A stretch of 56,662 nt of DNA from Streptomyces djakartensis (GCF_014651075.1 NZ_BMWE01000032.1:1-56662); one strand, 5' to 3'. Shown: positions 16,136 through 24,589, counted from the stretch's first letter. Made by a program: numbers and translations. The notes: a model not told the origin generated them from the sequence alone.

Positions 16136-16149
16136 TAGACTGCCCGGCA
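16136..16149 (+). promoter_or_regulatory. -10 element TAGACT, likely leaderless start
   Basis: TAGACT at 16136-16141 ends 7 bp before ATG 16149; no ribosome site intervenes. Confidence 0.5.
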
Positions 16150-16535
16150 TGGACGACAGGGCCCTGGACGAACTCGGTGCGGGCAAGTACCTGCTGCTCA
16201 CCAGCTACCGCAGGAACGGGACGCCGGTGGCCACCCCGGTCTGGGTGGTGCGCGACGGGGACGCGCTCGGCGTCTGGACGGTCGCCGACTCCTGGAAGGT
16301 GAAGCGCGTCCGCAACCGTGCCGACGTCCTCGTCGGCCCCTGCGACCTGCGCGGCAACCCCACCGGCGAACAGCTGCCCGCGACGGCGGAGATCTGCGGC
16401 CCGGACACCACCGCCCGCTACCGGCGGCTGATCGCCCGCAAGTACCGCATCGCGGGCCGGCTCACGCTGCTGGGCAGCCGGCTGCGCCGGGGCCCGGACG
16501 GCACCGTGGGCCTGCGGATCCTGCTCGCTCCCTGA
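16149..16535 (+). CDS. PPOX-class F420-dependent oxidoreductase family protein
   Basis: A 128-residue split-barrel protein with YLLLTSYRRNGTPVATPVWV followed by WTVADSWKVKRVRNRADVLV and a final LRILLAP strand. This is the small PPOX/FDOR group, which in actinobacteria uses deazaflavin F420 (or FMN/heme) to reduce small molecules. The substrate is unknown. It appears leaderless and is probably transcribed alone. Confidence 0.85.
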   Translation: MDDRALDELGAGKYLLLTSYRRNGTPVATPVWVVRDGDALGVWTVADSWKVKRVRNRADVLVGPCDLRGNPTGEQLPATAEICGPDTTARYRRLIARKYRIAGRLTLLGSRLRRGPDGTVGLRILLAP

Positions 16536-16540
16536 GATTC

Positions 16541-16554
16541 GGCAAGCGCTTTCC
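16541..16554. promoter_or_regulatory. LacI-type operator GGCAAGCGCTTTCC
   Basis: A near-palindrome around AAGCGCTT, the classic core of LacI-family operators in high-GC Gram-positives, lies 46 bp before the Gfo/Idh/MocA start at 16600. A closely matching site (CAAGCGCTTTC shared) occurs at 30818-30831 before sugar locus 2. No LacI gene is in the window. Confidence 0.65.
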
Positions 16555-16599
16555 CCGCTGGGCGAGTGGACGGCCGGTCGCCGGGAAAGGGCCCCTGCC

Positions 16600-17949
16600 A
16601 TGAGCCGTACTCCCGTCCTGCGCGCAGCCATCGTCGGCACCGGCCACCGGGCGCAGCTTTTCACCCGGGGCCTCGCCGCACGTCCTGGTCACCTCGTGGC
16701 CGCGCTGTGCGACCCCAGCCCGACCCGAATGGCCTTCCACAACCGGCTGCTGGCCGACGCCGGCCGGCCCCCCGCCACCGCGTGGGAGCCCGACCGCTTC
16801 ACCGGCCTGCTCACCGAGGAGGACATCGACGAGGTCGTCGTCACCACCGTCGACGCCGAGCACGACCGCTACATCGTCCCGGCCCTGAAGGCGGGCTGCC
16901 GGGTCGTCACCGAGAAACCGATGACCGTCGACGCCGAACGCTGCGCCCGCATCCTCGACACCGTCCGCGAGACCGGCAACTCCCTGACCGTCGCCTTCAA
17001 CTACCGTTTCAACCCCGTGCACGAGAAGGTCCGCGCCCTGCTCGCCGAGGGCGCGGTCGGCGAGGTGCTGTCGGTCCACTTCGAGTGGCTGCTCGACGTA
17101 CGGCACGGCGCCGACTACTTCCGCCGCTGGCACCGCGAGAAGCGCCACAGCGGCGGCCTGATGGTGCACAAGTCCTCGCACCACTTCGACCTGGTGAACT
17201 GGTGGCTCGCCGACGAGCCCCGGGAGGTCTTCGGCTACGGCCGGCTCGGCTTCTACGGCCGCGCGGCGGGGGAGCGGCACGGGCTGCGCCGGGACTACGA
17301 CCGCGCCCACGGCGCGGAACCGGCCGCCGGCGACCCCTTCGCCCTGGACCTCGCGGCCGACGACACCCTGCGCGCCCTCTATCTGGACGCCGAACACGAC
17401 AACGGCTACCTGCGTGACCGGAACGTCTTCGACGGGCCGATCACCATCGAGGACGACATGTCGGTCCTGGTGCGCTACTCGCGGGGCGCCACGATGACCT
17501 ACCACCTGACCGCCTACTCCCCGTGGGAGGGCTACCGGGTGATGTTCAACGGCAGCGCGGGCCGGCTGGAACTGGAGGTCGAGGAGAGCCGCTGGCGGCC
17601 GGCCCCGACCCGGGTGGCCTCGGCCGCCGGCGCCCCGCACGGGGACACGGCCGCCGAGCACTCGGGCGGCGCCCGCCTCACCCTGCGCCCGCTGTGGCGG
17701 CCCCCGGTGGACGTGCCGCTCGCGTCCACGCACGAGGCCCACGGCGGCGGCGACCCGCGCATGCTGGACGCGCTGTTCGGCCCCGCCGGCCCGGCTCGCT
17801 CGGTGGACGCCGCGGCCGCGACCCGTCCGACGGCCACCGAACGCGACGGAGCGCTGGCCCTGGTCGTCGGTCTGGCGGCCAACCGGAGCTTCGAGACGGG
17901 GCGGCCGGTACGCACCGGCGAACTGATGGCAGGCGAGCAGGCCGCCTGA
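16600..17949 (+). CDS. Gfo/Idh/MocA family oxidoreductase
   Basis: A 449-residue NAD(P)-dependent sugar dehydrogenase type protein. The Rossmann fold starts LRAAIVGTGHRAQLFTRGLA; the catalytic lysine is in VTEKPMTV. The substrate domain has FNYRFNPVHEKVRALL, GGLMVHKSSHHFDLVNWW and a long C-terminal part. Members oxidise, reduce or rearrange sugars and sugar acids. ATG 16600 follows a GGGAAAGG site. The LacI-type operator upstream implies carbohydrate-controlled expression. Confidence 0.9.
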   Translation: MSRTPVLRAAIVGTGHRAQLFTRGLAARPGHLVAALCDPSPTRMAFHNRLLADAGRPPATAWEPDRFTGLLTEEDIDEVVVTTVDAEHDRYIVPALKAGCRVVTEKPMTVDAERCARILDTVRETGNSLTVAFNYRFNPVHEKVRALLAEGAVGEVLSVHFEWLLDVRHGADYFRRWHREKRHSGGLMVHKSSHHFDLVNWWLADEPREVFGYGRLGFYGRAAGERHGLRRDYDRAHGAEPAAGDPFALDLAADDTLRALYLDAEHDNGYLRDRNVFDGPITIEDDMSVLVRYSRGATMTYHLTAYSPWEGYRVMFNGSAGRLELEVEESRWRPAPTRVASAAGAPHGDTAAEHSGGARLTLRPLWRPPVDVPLASTHEAHGGGDPRMLDALFGPAGPARSVDAAAATRPTATERDGALALVVGLAANRSFETGRPVRTGELMAGEQAA

Positions 17950-17956
17950 GTGGACG

Positions 17957-18370
17957 TCAGCTCCAGGCCCGGTACGGCTCGTCCAGCAGCTGGAAGACCG
18001 GCTCGCCCCGCACCGGGTCCTTGGCGGTGGACAGCCGCACCCGGTCCCCGCTGTGGATGCCGATCGGCGGTCCCATCACCCGGCCGCGCACGACGAACCC
18101 CTCGGACATCTCGATCAGGGACACGTTGCGCGCCGCGGGCGTGTTGCGGTGCACCACCGTCGAGTGACGCACCGTGCCCGTGCCCTCGCTGCGCTCCGTG
18201 CGCAGCTCGCTGCCACGGCAGACCGGACACAGCAGCCGGTGGTACATGGCGGTGCCGCACCAGGTGCAGCGCTGGAAGAGGATGGCGTCCGTGTCCGCGC
18301 CCCTCTGGTCGAGCAGACCCGTGGCGGAGCCGGCTGCCTGCTGAGTGACGCTTCCTGAGTGGTGATACAC
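17957..18370 (-). CDS. Zn-ribbon / OB-fold protein (DUF35-type acyl-CoA-associated)
   Basis: A 137-residue protein from GTG 18370 (good GGAG site). A rubredoxin-like zinc ribbon CTWC-x9-CPVC is followed by an OB-fold (STVVHRNTPAARNVSLIEM, GPPIGIHSGDRVRL). In known systems these proteins bind beside thiolases, acyl-CoA dehydratases or ketosynthase-like enzymes. No such partner is adjacent. The only neighbour on the same strand is the TetR regulator upstream, and its promoter carries a TetR-type operator, so it is probably that regulator's target. Confidence 0.85.
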   Translation of the reverse strand: MYHHSGSVTQQAAGSATGLLDQRGADTDAILFQRCTWCGTAMYHRLLCPVCRGSELRTERSEGTGTVRHSTVVHRNTPAARNVSLIEMSEGFVVRGRVMGPPIGIHSGDRVRLSTAKDPVRGEPVFQLLDEPYRAWS

Positions 18371-18463
18371 GCTGGTCAACTCCCTGCCCTCGGCCGGAAT
18401 CCGTGGGCGCGGTCCCCCGCGCACACGCGTGCCCGGTTCGCCGTGCCACCGTGCACGCAGCAC

Positions 18464-18492
18464 AGAGTATGGCACTCAGTGCCACTCGTAAA
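18464..18492 (-). promoter_or_regulatory. Promoter with TetR-type operator in the spacer
   Basis: Minus strand: -35 TTTACG (18487-18492), a 17-bp spacer and -10 TACTCT (18464-18469). The spacer contains the perfect 15-bp palindrome TGGCACTCAGTGCCA (18470-18484 on the plus strand; 7-bp arms, 1-bp centre). A bound dimer would directly block polymerase. It drives the Zn-ribbon gene with an 80-90 nt leader. Confidence 0.72.
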
Positions 18493-18521
18493 GGCACTCC
18501 GTACCCTCGATGTGCGGCCGG

Positions 18522-19232
18522 TCAGAGCCGTCCCAGCGTCGACTCGATCTCCTGCACGACCCGCCACAGGGGCGCTCCGCGCCGCGAGACCACGACCACC
18601 ACGTCCTCGGGCTCTTCCCGCGCCGGAGGCACCGGCGTGCCGCCGAACGCGGACTGCACGTACGCCAGCGCGTGGTCCATCGTGGCGCTCGCCTCGCCCT
18701 GTCCGTCCGAACGCAGCCACGAGCGCAGCGCGTTGTTGTGCGCCGCGACCACCGCCGCGGCGATCACATCGGCCTGCAGGGTCCCGTCCCGGCGGGCCGC
18801 GAAACGCCGGCGCAGGTAGTCGGCGAGTGCCCGCTCGTAGCGCCACACCACCGACAGCTCGTACGCGCGCAGCCCGGGCACCTTCTTGGTCAGGCGGTAA
18901 CGCTGCACGGAGAACGTCGGGTTCTCGGCGTACATCCGCAGCACGAGCCGGGCCGCGTCGCAGACCCGCCGCACCGGCTCCTCACCGCCGGTTCCCGCCG
19001 CCAGGAAGGCCGTCATGTCGGCCAGACACCGTTCGTGGTCGGGGAAGACCACGTCCTCCTTGGAGGGGAAGTAGCGGAAGAACGAGCGCCGCCCGACCCC
19101 GGCCAGCGCCACGATGTCGTCGACGGTGGTCTGCTCGTACCCGCGCTCGAGGAACAGCTGGAAGGCCGCGGCCACCAGGGCGTCCCGCATCGGCGGCTTT
19201 CCGTTCCCCGCGCCGGCTTTCTCGGAGCTCAT
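18522..19232 (-). CDS. TetR-family transcriptional regulator
   Basis: A 236-residue protein. The N-terminal helix-turn-helix (residues about 12-60) reads ALVAAAFQLFLERGYEQTTVDDI then GVGRRSFFRYFPSKEDVVF. The rest is an all-helical ligand domain. Start is ATG 19232; the frame is open upstream to 19559 without homology. A palindrome like the one in the Zn-ribbon promoter lies just upstream of its own gene, suggesting autoregulation plus control of the Zn-ribbon gene. The ligand could be an acyl-CoA or lipid, judged only from the Zn-ribbon target. Confidence 0.9.
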   Translation of the reverse strand: MSSEKAGAGNGKPPMRDALVAAAFQLFLERGYEQTTVDDIVALAGVGRRSFFRYFPSKEDVVFPDHERCLADMTAFLAAGTGGEEPVRRVCDAARLVLRMYAENPTFSVQRYRLTKKVPGLRAYELSVVWRYERALADYLRRRFAARRDGTLQADVIAAAVVAAHNNALRSWLRSDGQGEASATMDHALAYVQSAFGGTPVPPAREEPEDVVVVVSRRGAPLWRVVQEIESTLGRL

Positions 19233-19263
19233 GGCTGGAACGTAGCACCGGAGAGCGACTCGT

Positions 19264-19278
19264 GGCACTGAGTGCACT
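19264..19278. promoter_or_regulatory. Second copy of the TetR-type operator (near-perfect)
   Basis: GGCACTGAGTGCAC lies about 32 bp before the TetR start codon and matches the palindrome at 18470-18484 except at the last half-site bases. The pairing of the two sites around the same gene supports autoregulation. Confidence 0.6.
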
Positions 19279-19387
19279 CCTCGGGAGGTACCGAGTTCCC
19301 CCTGAACCTCCGGCGCGGCAGCCACGTATCTAGCGGCAGGACGATCCCCGACAACGGGCGCCCGAGCCCGGACGGAAGGAGAGCAGC

Positions 19388-20134
19388 GTGTCGACACCGT
19401 CCGAGCCCCGGCAGCCGCAGGAGGGCCCGGTTCTCGAACCCATCCGCGTCCTGCGCCCCCGACGCACCGACGCACTCGCGGAACTGATGCGGGAGTTCCG
19501 CGAACAGACCGGCTCGGCACCGGACCGCCCCGCGTCCGGCGGCCACCAGCCCGTCGCACCGGCCGTGCCGCCGGCCGGCTCCGAGGACCTGACCGAGGAA
19601 ATCCCGCCGCTCACGCGCGAGCCCCGTGACCGCCGTGCCGTCCCCGGGTCCGGACTGCGCTGGGCGGCCGTCGCGCTGGCGGTGGTCGCGGCCGGGGTGC
19701 TGGGCTTCGGCGGCGCCCTCCTCCTCCCCGGCAAGAACACCGGCGACAAGGCGGCCCCCGCTGCCCGCGCCACGACGTCCGCCCCGGAGCCCACTCCCAG
19801 CGCCACGGCCTCCGCCCCGGACCCCACTCCCAGCCCCACGGCCTCCGCACCGGCCCCGACGGCGACCCCCACCCCGCCCGCCGCCGACCCCGACGGCCCC
19901 GGCACCCTCCGCGAGGGAGCCAGCGGCCCCGAGGTGACCGAGCTCCAGGAACGCCTCCTGCGCATCCCGGACGTCTACCGGGACGGCTCCACCAGCGGCA
20001 GCTACGACCCCACGCTGACCGCGGCGGTCGCCCGTTTCCAGCTCTGGTACGGCATCCGGGGCGACGAGACCGGCGTCTACGGCAACGACACGCGCTCCGC
20101 GCTGGAGTCCCGCACGGCCGTCGGCACCGAATGA
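19388..20134 (+). CDS. Membrane-anchored peptidoglycan-binding protein
   Basis: A 248-residue protein from GTG 19388 (AAGGAG site). The cytosolic N-terminus (1-95) includes EPIRVLRPRRTDALAELMREF. One helix (about 96-116, WAAVALAVVAAGVLGFGGAL) is followed by a low-complexity Pro/Thr/Ala/Ser linker with tandem EPTPSATASAPDPTPS-like units. A C-terminal peptidoglycan-binding domain contains LREGASGPEVTELQERLLRI and the later TAAVARFQLWYGIRGDETGVYG. It tethers the membrane to cell-wall glycan or senses it. Its first half resembles regulator-linked membrane proteins of Streptomyces. Confidence 0.82.
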   Translation: MSTPSEPRQPQEGPVLEPIRVLRPRRTDALAELMREFREQTGSAPDRPASGGHQPVAPAVPPAGSEDLTEEIPPLTREPRDRRAVPGSGLRWAAVALAVVAAGVLGFGGALLLPGKNTGDKAAPAARATTSAPEPTPSATASAPDPTPSPTASAPAPTATPTPPAADPDGPGTLREGASGPEVTELQERLLRIPDVYRDGSTSGSYDPTLTAAVARFQLWYGIRGDETGVYGNDTRSALESRTAVGTE

Positions 20135-20227
20135 CACGGCATCCAGCCGGACGGCGCCCCCGTCCCCGGCGTGCTGAGACGCTGCCCAGGCGCGTCGGCC
20201 GCGAAGGGTGCGGAGCCGGATGCGAGC

Positions 20228-20719
20228 ATGGTGGGCATGGACACGTTCATCGACCGGCTGAACCCCGACATGTGCGTGGTCACGGCCGCCGCGGGCGGCG
20301 AACGGGCCGGCTGCCTGGTCGGGTTCGCCTCCCAGTGCTCGCTGCGGCCCGTGCGCTTCGTGGTGTGGCTGTCCGAGGTCAACCACACCTTCCGGGTGGC
20401 CCGCGACGCCGAGGTGCTCGCCGTGCACCTGCTCACCCGTGAACAACGGTCCCTCGCCGAGCTGTTCGGCGGACGGACCGGCGACGACACGGACAAGTTC
20501 CAGGGGCTGCCGACGCGTGAGGCCTACGGAGGGGCCCTCGTCCTGGAGGACGCGCCGGCCTGGTTCGTCGGCCGGATCGTGACGCGCGTCGGCGGCGGCG
20601 ACCACATCGGCTTCGTGCTCGACCCGGTCGAGTGGGGCGGACGGGAGGAGGCGCACGCCGGGCCGCTGCTGCGTCTCTCCGACGCCCTCACCATCGAGCC
20701 CGGTCACCCGGTCGACTGA
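20228..20719 (+). CDS. Flavin reductase-like (FMN-binding split barrel) protein
   Basis: About 163 residues with the flavin-reductase pattern DMCVVTAAAGGERAGCLVGFASQCSLRPVRFVVWLSEVNHT, then AVHLLTREQRSLAELFGGRTGDD. Such proteins reduce FMN with NAD(P)H for a two-component monooxygenase, or simply bind flavin. No monooxygenase partner is adjacent. ATG 20228 or 20237 can serve as start; both lie after GGAG. Confidence 0.8.
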   Translation: MVGMDTFIDRLNPDMCVVTAAAGGERAGCLVGFASQCSLRPVRFVVWLSEVNHTFRVARDAEVLAVHLLTREQRSLAELFGGRTGDDTDKFQGLPTREAYGGALVLEDAPAWFVGRIVTRVGGGDHIGFVLDPVEWGGREEAHAGPLLRLSDALTIEPGHPVD

Positions 20720-20876
20720 CGTCGCCCCCGGTGGGGCCGTACGCCGTGCCTCGTCCGGACAGGAGCGGGCGCGGCCGGGCCACCGGGCGTCACTCCGCTC
20801 CGATGGCCGCGCGATCCGCCCCGGACACCACGAACCGAGAGGCCGCCCGTGAACGGCCCGATCCGCCGGACAAGCC

Positions 20877-23276
20877 CTACCGCTCCCGGACGCCGGGCAC
20901 CCGGACGTCCACCACGCACACGTCGTCCCGCCGGACCTCCGGCAGCATCTGGGCGAGCAACGAGCCCAGCGACGCCGGCCCGTCGGTGGGCCTGGCCGCC
21001 ACCGCCTCGGCGAGACGCTCCAGACCCCGGTCGATGCTCTCCGGAGGGTGCTCGACCAGGCCGTCGGTGAACAGGATGAGCCGGTCGCCCGGGCCGAGCC
21101 GGCACTCCGCCTGCTCGTAGACCGGCGTGCTGGCCGCCCCGAGCAGCACGCCGCGGGGGCGGCGCAGGTACCGCGCCTCGCCGTCCCGCAGCAGCAGGAG
21201 CGGAGGGTGCCCCGCCTGGGCCCACACCAGGCGGCGCTGCCGGGGGATGTAGCGGGCCAGCACCATGGTGGCGGTCGACTGCGTGTCGTGTGAGTGCAGG
21301 AGCAGCGTGTTCAGCCGGGCGAGCGCACCGGTCAGCGACGATCCCGTGATGACCATGCCCTTCGCGGTGAACCGGAGCTGTGCCATCGTGGCGACGGCGT
21401 CGACCCCGTGCCCCGCGACGTCGCCGACCACCAGCAGCGCGTCCCCGTCGGGCAGTTCGATGGCACTGAACCAGTCGCCTCCGACGTGGACACCCGACTG
21501 GGCGGGCAGATAGGCGACCTCCACACGCAGCCCGGCCAGGTGCACCGGCCGGTTGGCCATCGGGAGCAACGCGTGCTGCAGCCGGGAGGCCAGGGTCCGC
21601 TCGGCGCGCAGGACGTCGTGCTGGGTGAGGATCGCCCGCTCGCTCTCGACCAGGGCCAGCTCGGCCCGCCGCCGGGCGGTCATGTCCTGGATGAAGCCGT
21701 GCACCTCCACGGGTGTGCCGTGCCGGTCGGACACCGCCTCGGCCACCAGCCGCAGATGCCGGATCCCACCGGTCGTCCTGATCCGGAACGGAACGTCGAA
21801 CGACCGCCCCTGCCCGACGAGTCCGGTGACGGCGCGGGTCAGCGCCGGAGTGTCCTCGGGGAGCGCGAGGTGCGGCACCTCGTCGAGCGGCACCGCACCC
21901 TGCGCGGCATCCCGGCCGACGATTTTGAACACCTGGGTCGACCAGGAAGCGTCCCGGGTGACCAGGTTCCAGTTCGCCCAGCCCAGGTTGCCCAGCCGCT
22001 GGATGTCCGCCAGCCGCTGCTCCTGCCGGTCGGAGGATCCGTGCCGGACCCAGGAGACGACGAGGGCGTCGTCCAGCGGCGCCACCCGAGCCGCGTACGT
22101 GAACAGCTCGGCGACACCGTCCACGACCTCCTCGTGCGCGAACGGCTCGCCCTCGTACGGTTCCCCGGTGGCCAGCACGTCGAGAAAGCCCCGCCACAGC
22201 GGCTCGCCCGCGAGGGCCGGCCGGAACTCCAGCAGACGCCGCCCGGCGGGTTCCTCCCCGGTCCGGCCCAGCAGCTCGCCCACCTGGGCGGTCGCCGCCT
22301 CCACCTGGAAGTCCTCGGTCTCGCCCGACCCGGCGGCCCGCAACGGAGTGAGCAGCATCGCCGCGATCGGCAGCGCGTCGAACAACGCCTGCACCGCGTC
22401 CGTGGCGGCGTCGGTGGCCCGCTCGGCCGGCGCGTCGAAGGCGCGCAGCCGGCCGGCGCACAGCCCGGTGACGCCCCGCAGATGCGCGCGGTCCCGTGGC
22501 GTGAACGCCCCGGCACGGCCTCGCAGGACGCCGATGCAGACCTCGGCCGAGTCCGCGACGGGCACGGGCAGCCAGGCACGCGACCGCCACCGCTCGGGCG
22601 GATCCCCGATCAGCAGGTAACGCTGCTCGTCCGCGGCGACGTCCTCCAGCCAGCGCGGCTCGCCCGACCGCAACGCGTCGAGCGCCGCGATCCCGCTCAG
22701 TGGCGGCACCTGACTCCACTGCGCGGCCAGCTTGTCGTCGATGCCGGCGTGCCCGGTCAGTTCGAGGCCGCCGTCGGGTCTGCGGGCGTAGATCATGACG
22801 GCGTCCGCCGCCATGTCCTGGGCGAGATGCTCCAGCAGACACCGGGCGAGGTCGGGCGGCGTCATCACCCGGACGAGAGCCTGCCCGAGGCGGGCCAGTG
22901 CGGCGGCGACGTCCTCCGGCGTGCTCGCGTCGGCCAGGGCGGCGGACCAGGAACCCGGTGGGCAGTCGTCGGCGGTCCCGGCCGCCTCGCCCGGGTGGTG
23001 CGCCGTGGGGGTCAGCGTGCCGAGCGTGATCCAGCACTCCTCCAGCAGGGTGTGCCGCGCCGTCTTGGCCCGCTCTCGCAGATGCTCGCCCGCCGCGTCC
23101 GCCGAACACCCGGTCAGTGCCATCACCGCGCCCTTGGCCCGCTCCACGACAGCCGACGTGGCCGCCTGGTCGCGCAGCCGGTCCATCTCGGCGCGCTGCC
23201 GGGCGACGATCTTGGCCAGTTCGACCAGGTCCGGTGCGGCACCGGGCTGCGCCGGTGTCACGGGCTCGCTCGTCAC
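20877..23276 (-). CDS. ANTAR-GAF-PAS-SpoIIE multi-domain protein phosphatase
   Basis: About 799 residues from GTG 23276 (GTG 23294 is an alternative). In order: an ANTAR-like RNA-binding helix bundle (about 10-75, VVERAKGAVMALTGCSADAAGEHL), a GAF domain (about 100-270, including GRLRAFDA), a helical linker and PAS-like domain (about 280-540), a coiled coil, and a PP2C/SpoIIE phosphatase (about 570-795: VGGDWFSAIELPDGDALLVVGDVAGHG, FTDGLVEHP). PP2C members dephosphorylate anti-anti-sigma factors in partner-switching stress pathways; no STAS protein is adjacent. It is the distal gene of a likely three-gene minus-strand group. Confidence 0.88.
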   Translation of the reverse strand: MTSEPVTPAQPGAAPDLVELAKIVARQRAEMDRLRDQAATSAVVERAKGAVMALTGCSADAAGEHLRERAKTARHTLLEECWITLGTLTPTAHHPGEAAGTADDCPPGSWSAALADASTPEDVAAALARLGQALVRVMTPPDLARCLLEHLAQDMAADAVMIYARRPDGGLELTGHAGIDDKLAAQWSQVPPLSGIAALDALRSGEPRWLEDVAADEQRYLLIGDPPERWRSRAWLPVPVADSAEVCIGVLRGRAGAFTPRDRAHLRGVTGLCAGRLRAFDAPAERATDAATDAVQALFDALPIAAMLLTPLRAAGSGETEDFQVEAATAQVGELLGRTGEEPAGRRLLEFRPALAGEPLWRGFLDVLATGEPYEGEPFAHEEVVDGVAELFTYAARVAPLDDALVVSWVRHGSSDRQEQRLADIQRLGNLGWANWNLVTRDASWSTQVFKIVGRDAAQGAVPLDEVPHLALPEDTPALTRAVTGLVGQGRSFDVPFRIRTTGGIRHLRLVAEAVSDRHGTPVEVHGFIQDMTARRRAELALVESERAILTQHDVLRAERTLASRLQHALLPMANRPVHLAGLRVEVAYLPAQSGVHVGGDWFSAIELPDGDALLVVGDVAGHGVDAVATMAQLRFTAKGMVITGSSLTGALARLNTLLLHSHDTQSTATMVLARYIPRQRRLVWAQAGHPPLLLLRDGEARYLRRPRGVLLGAASTPVYEQAECRLGPGDRLILFTDGLVEHPPESIDRGLERLAEAVAARPTDGPASLGSLLAQMLPEVRRDDVCVVDVRVPGVRER

Positions 23277-23381
23277 GCGTCGAGCATTGCACACCTGGGC
23301 CGATTCGAAGAGCGCCCGGTGCGCACGGACAACTCCCGCATCACATGAGGCTCGCCTGTCACTTCCGCCCCGCGGAACCGC

Positions 23382-23948
23382 TCAGTGGGCGTCGCGCGAA
23401 TACAGCCACAGCCGCAGCAGCCGACTGAGCCGCGGCATCACCAGATACGTCAGCACCGGCAGCAGGACCAGCGGAAACACGGCGGCCCGCAGCGGCAGCG
23501 GCCAGCCGGTGGTGTGCGGCGTCACGAGCCACTGGACGAGCAGGGTGAAGGGATAGGCGCCGAGGAACGTCGTGAGGACCATCTTCCAGCGGGGCGGGGC
23601 CTGCACGGTGGTACCGGGCAGGCTGAACCAGGTCTCCATCCCGGTCGTCGACTGGCGTTCGCTGCTGACCTCGGTGGCGATGTCCTCGATCCGCCGGTGC
23701 CAGTGCGCACGCTCCTCGGACTCCAGCCACGCGGCCAGCCGGTGCTGGTCGGACCAGCGCAGCACCGCGTGGTAGCGGTGCCCGTCCTCGGGGGTCAGCC
23801 AGGAGACGCCCTCGTTGCCGGGGAACTGCCGGGCGCAGCGGCTGATGCCGCGGGTCCACTCCTCGAACTGCTGCTCCCGGCCGGGGCGCACCTGCCAGGT
23901 CAGGACCGTGGTCACCGGCTCGCGTCGTCGGACTTCGGTGGTGCTCAT
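23382..23948 (-). CDS. ABM-domain protein with two C-terminal membrane helices
   Basis: A 188-residue protein. Residues 10-105 form an antibiotic-biosynthesis-monooxygenase (dimeric ferredoxin-like) fold: TTVLTWQVRPGREQQFEEWTRGI, then WSDQHRLAAWLESEERAHW. Two hydrophobic helices follow (about 122-180: VLTTFLGAYPFTLLVQWLV and AAVFPLVLLPVLTYLVM). The membrane tail is typical of a family subset thought to act on quinones or volatile stress products. No partner is evident. It lies between the hypothetical gene and the SpoIIE gene on the same strand. Confidence 0.83.
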   Translation of the reverse strand: MSTTEVRRREPVTTVLTWQVRPGREQQFEEWTRGISRCARQFPGNEGVSWLTPEDGHRYHAVLRWSDQHRLAAWLESEERAHWHRRIEDIATEVSSERQSTTGMETWFSLPGTTVQAPPRWKMVLTTFLGAYPFTLLVQWLVTPHTTGWPLPLRAAVFPLVLLPVLTYLVMPRLSRLLRLWLYSRDAH

Positions 23949-23997
23949 TCACTCACGGGTGCCACGCGCGGCGCGGCTCATGCCCCTGCCGGGCCCG

Positions 23998-24375
23998 CTA
24001 CGGGCGGTTCGCCTCGACGAGGGCCTGGGTGACGGCCCGGACGCTGCGCGCGATGTGCTGCAACTGCATCACCTCGGCCGCGTACAGCTTGATCGTGTGC
24101 TCGATGACCCCCTCGTGGAGGCCGAGCCCGGGCAGGTCCGCGCGGGCGGTCTGCAGCGCGGTGCGGGCCACCCGGATCTCCTGCTGGACCTGGATCTGCG
24201 CGTGCCGGGCGAGAAGGACGGGGTGGCGGATGAACACGGGGTAGCCGGCGTAGCGCGCGGGAACCAGCTCGCGCAGCCACTTGGCCGCGGAGCGTTCCCA
24301 GTCGTAGCTTCCGGGGGTCTTGACCTGGCAGGGCCAGTCCGGGCTGATGCGCGTGGACGTCAGGGGCATGATCAT
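23998..24375 (-). CDS. Hypothetical helical protein (125 aa)
   Basis: An intact protein with strong coding GC bias: MIMPLTSTRISPDWPCQVKT, WLRELVPARYAGYPVFIRHP, then a long helix LARHAQIQVQQEIRVARTAL and LHEGVIEHTIKLYAAEVMQL. I do not recognise the family. It has no signal or membrane segment. The upstream 260 bp is AT-rich, carries a palindrome and may be its control region. It is followed by the ABM gene 49 bp later on the same strand. Confidence 0.6.
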   Translation of the reverse strand: MIMPLTSTRISPDWPCQVKTPGSYDWERSAAKWLRELVPARYAGYPVFIRHPVLLARHAQIQVQQEIRVARTALQTARADLPGLGLHEGVIEHTIKLYAAEVMQLQHIARSVRAVTQALVEANRP

Positions 24376-24540
24376 CGCTTCCGGGTGTGCGGCGTCGTGA
24401 GGGTGGACGACGGGTCTGGGCGGGCCCCGGCCTAGGGGATGACCGGGGTCGCCACGGACACCCGGGACGCCGGAGCGGGTAGGACCCGGCCTCCAGGGTG
24501 CGGAACGGATCCGGAAGGGCCGGGTCGCGATCCGTGAGCA

Positions 24541-24589
24541 GTATTTATATATGCCATCCGGTTTTCAAGCCGCATGAAAACATTCATGC
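24541..24589. promoter_or_regulatory. AT-rich control region with palindrome GCATGAA-N4-TTCATGC
   Basis: The perfect palindrome (24572-24589) lies beside a TATTTATATATG stretch, unusual in this high-GC sequence. On the minus strand the AT-rich block follows TTGAAA (24561-24566), resembling a promoter for the gene at 24375, 200 bp away. The RpiR regulator ends 48 bp to the right, and ATGAA-type palindromes are typical of RpiR/MurR operators, so it may also serve that regulon. Confidence 0.5.
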
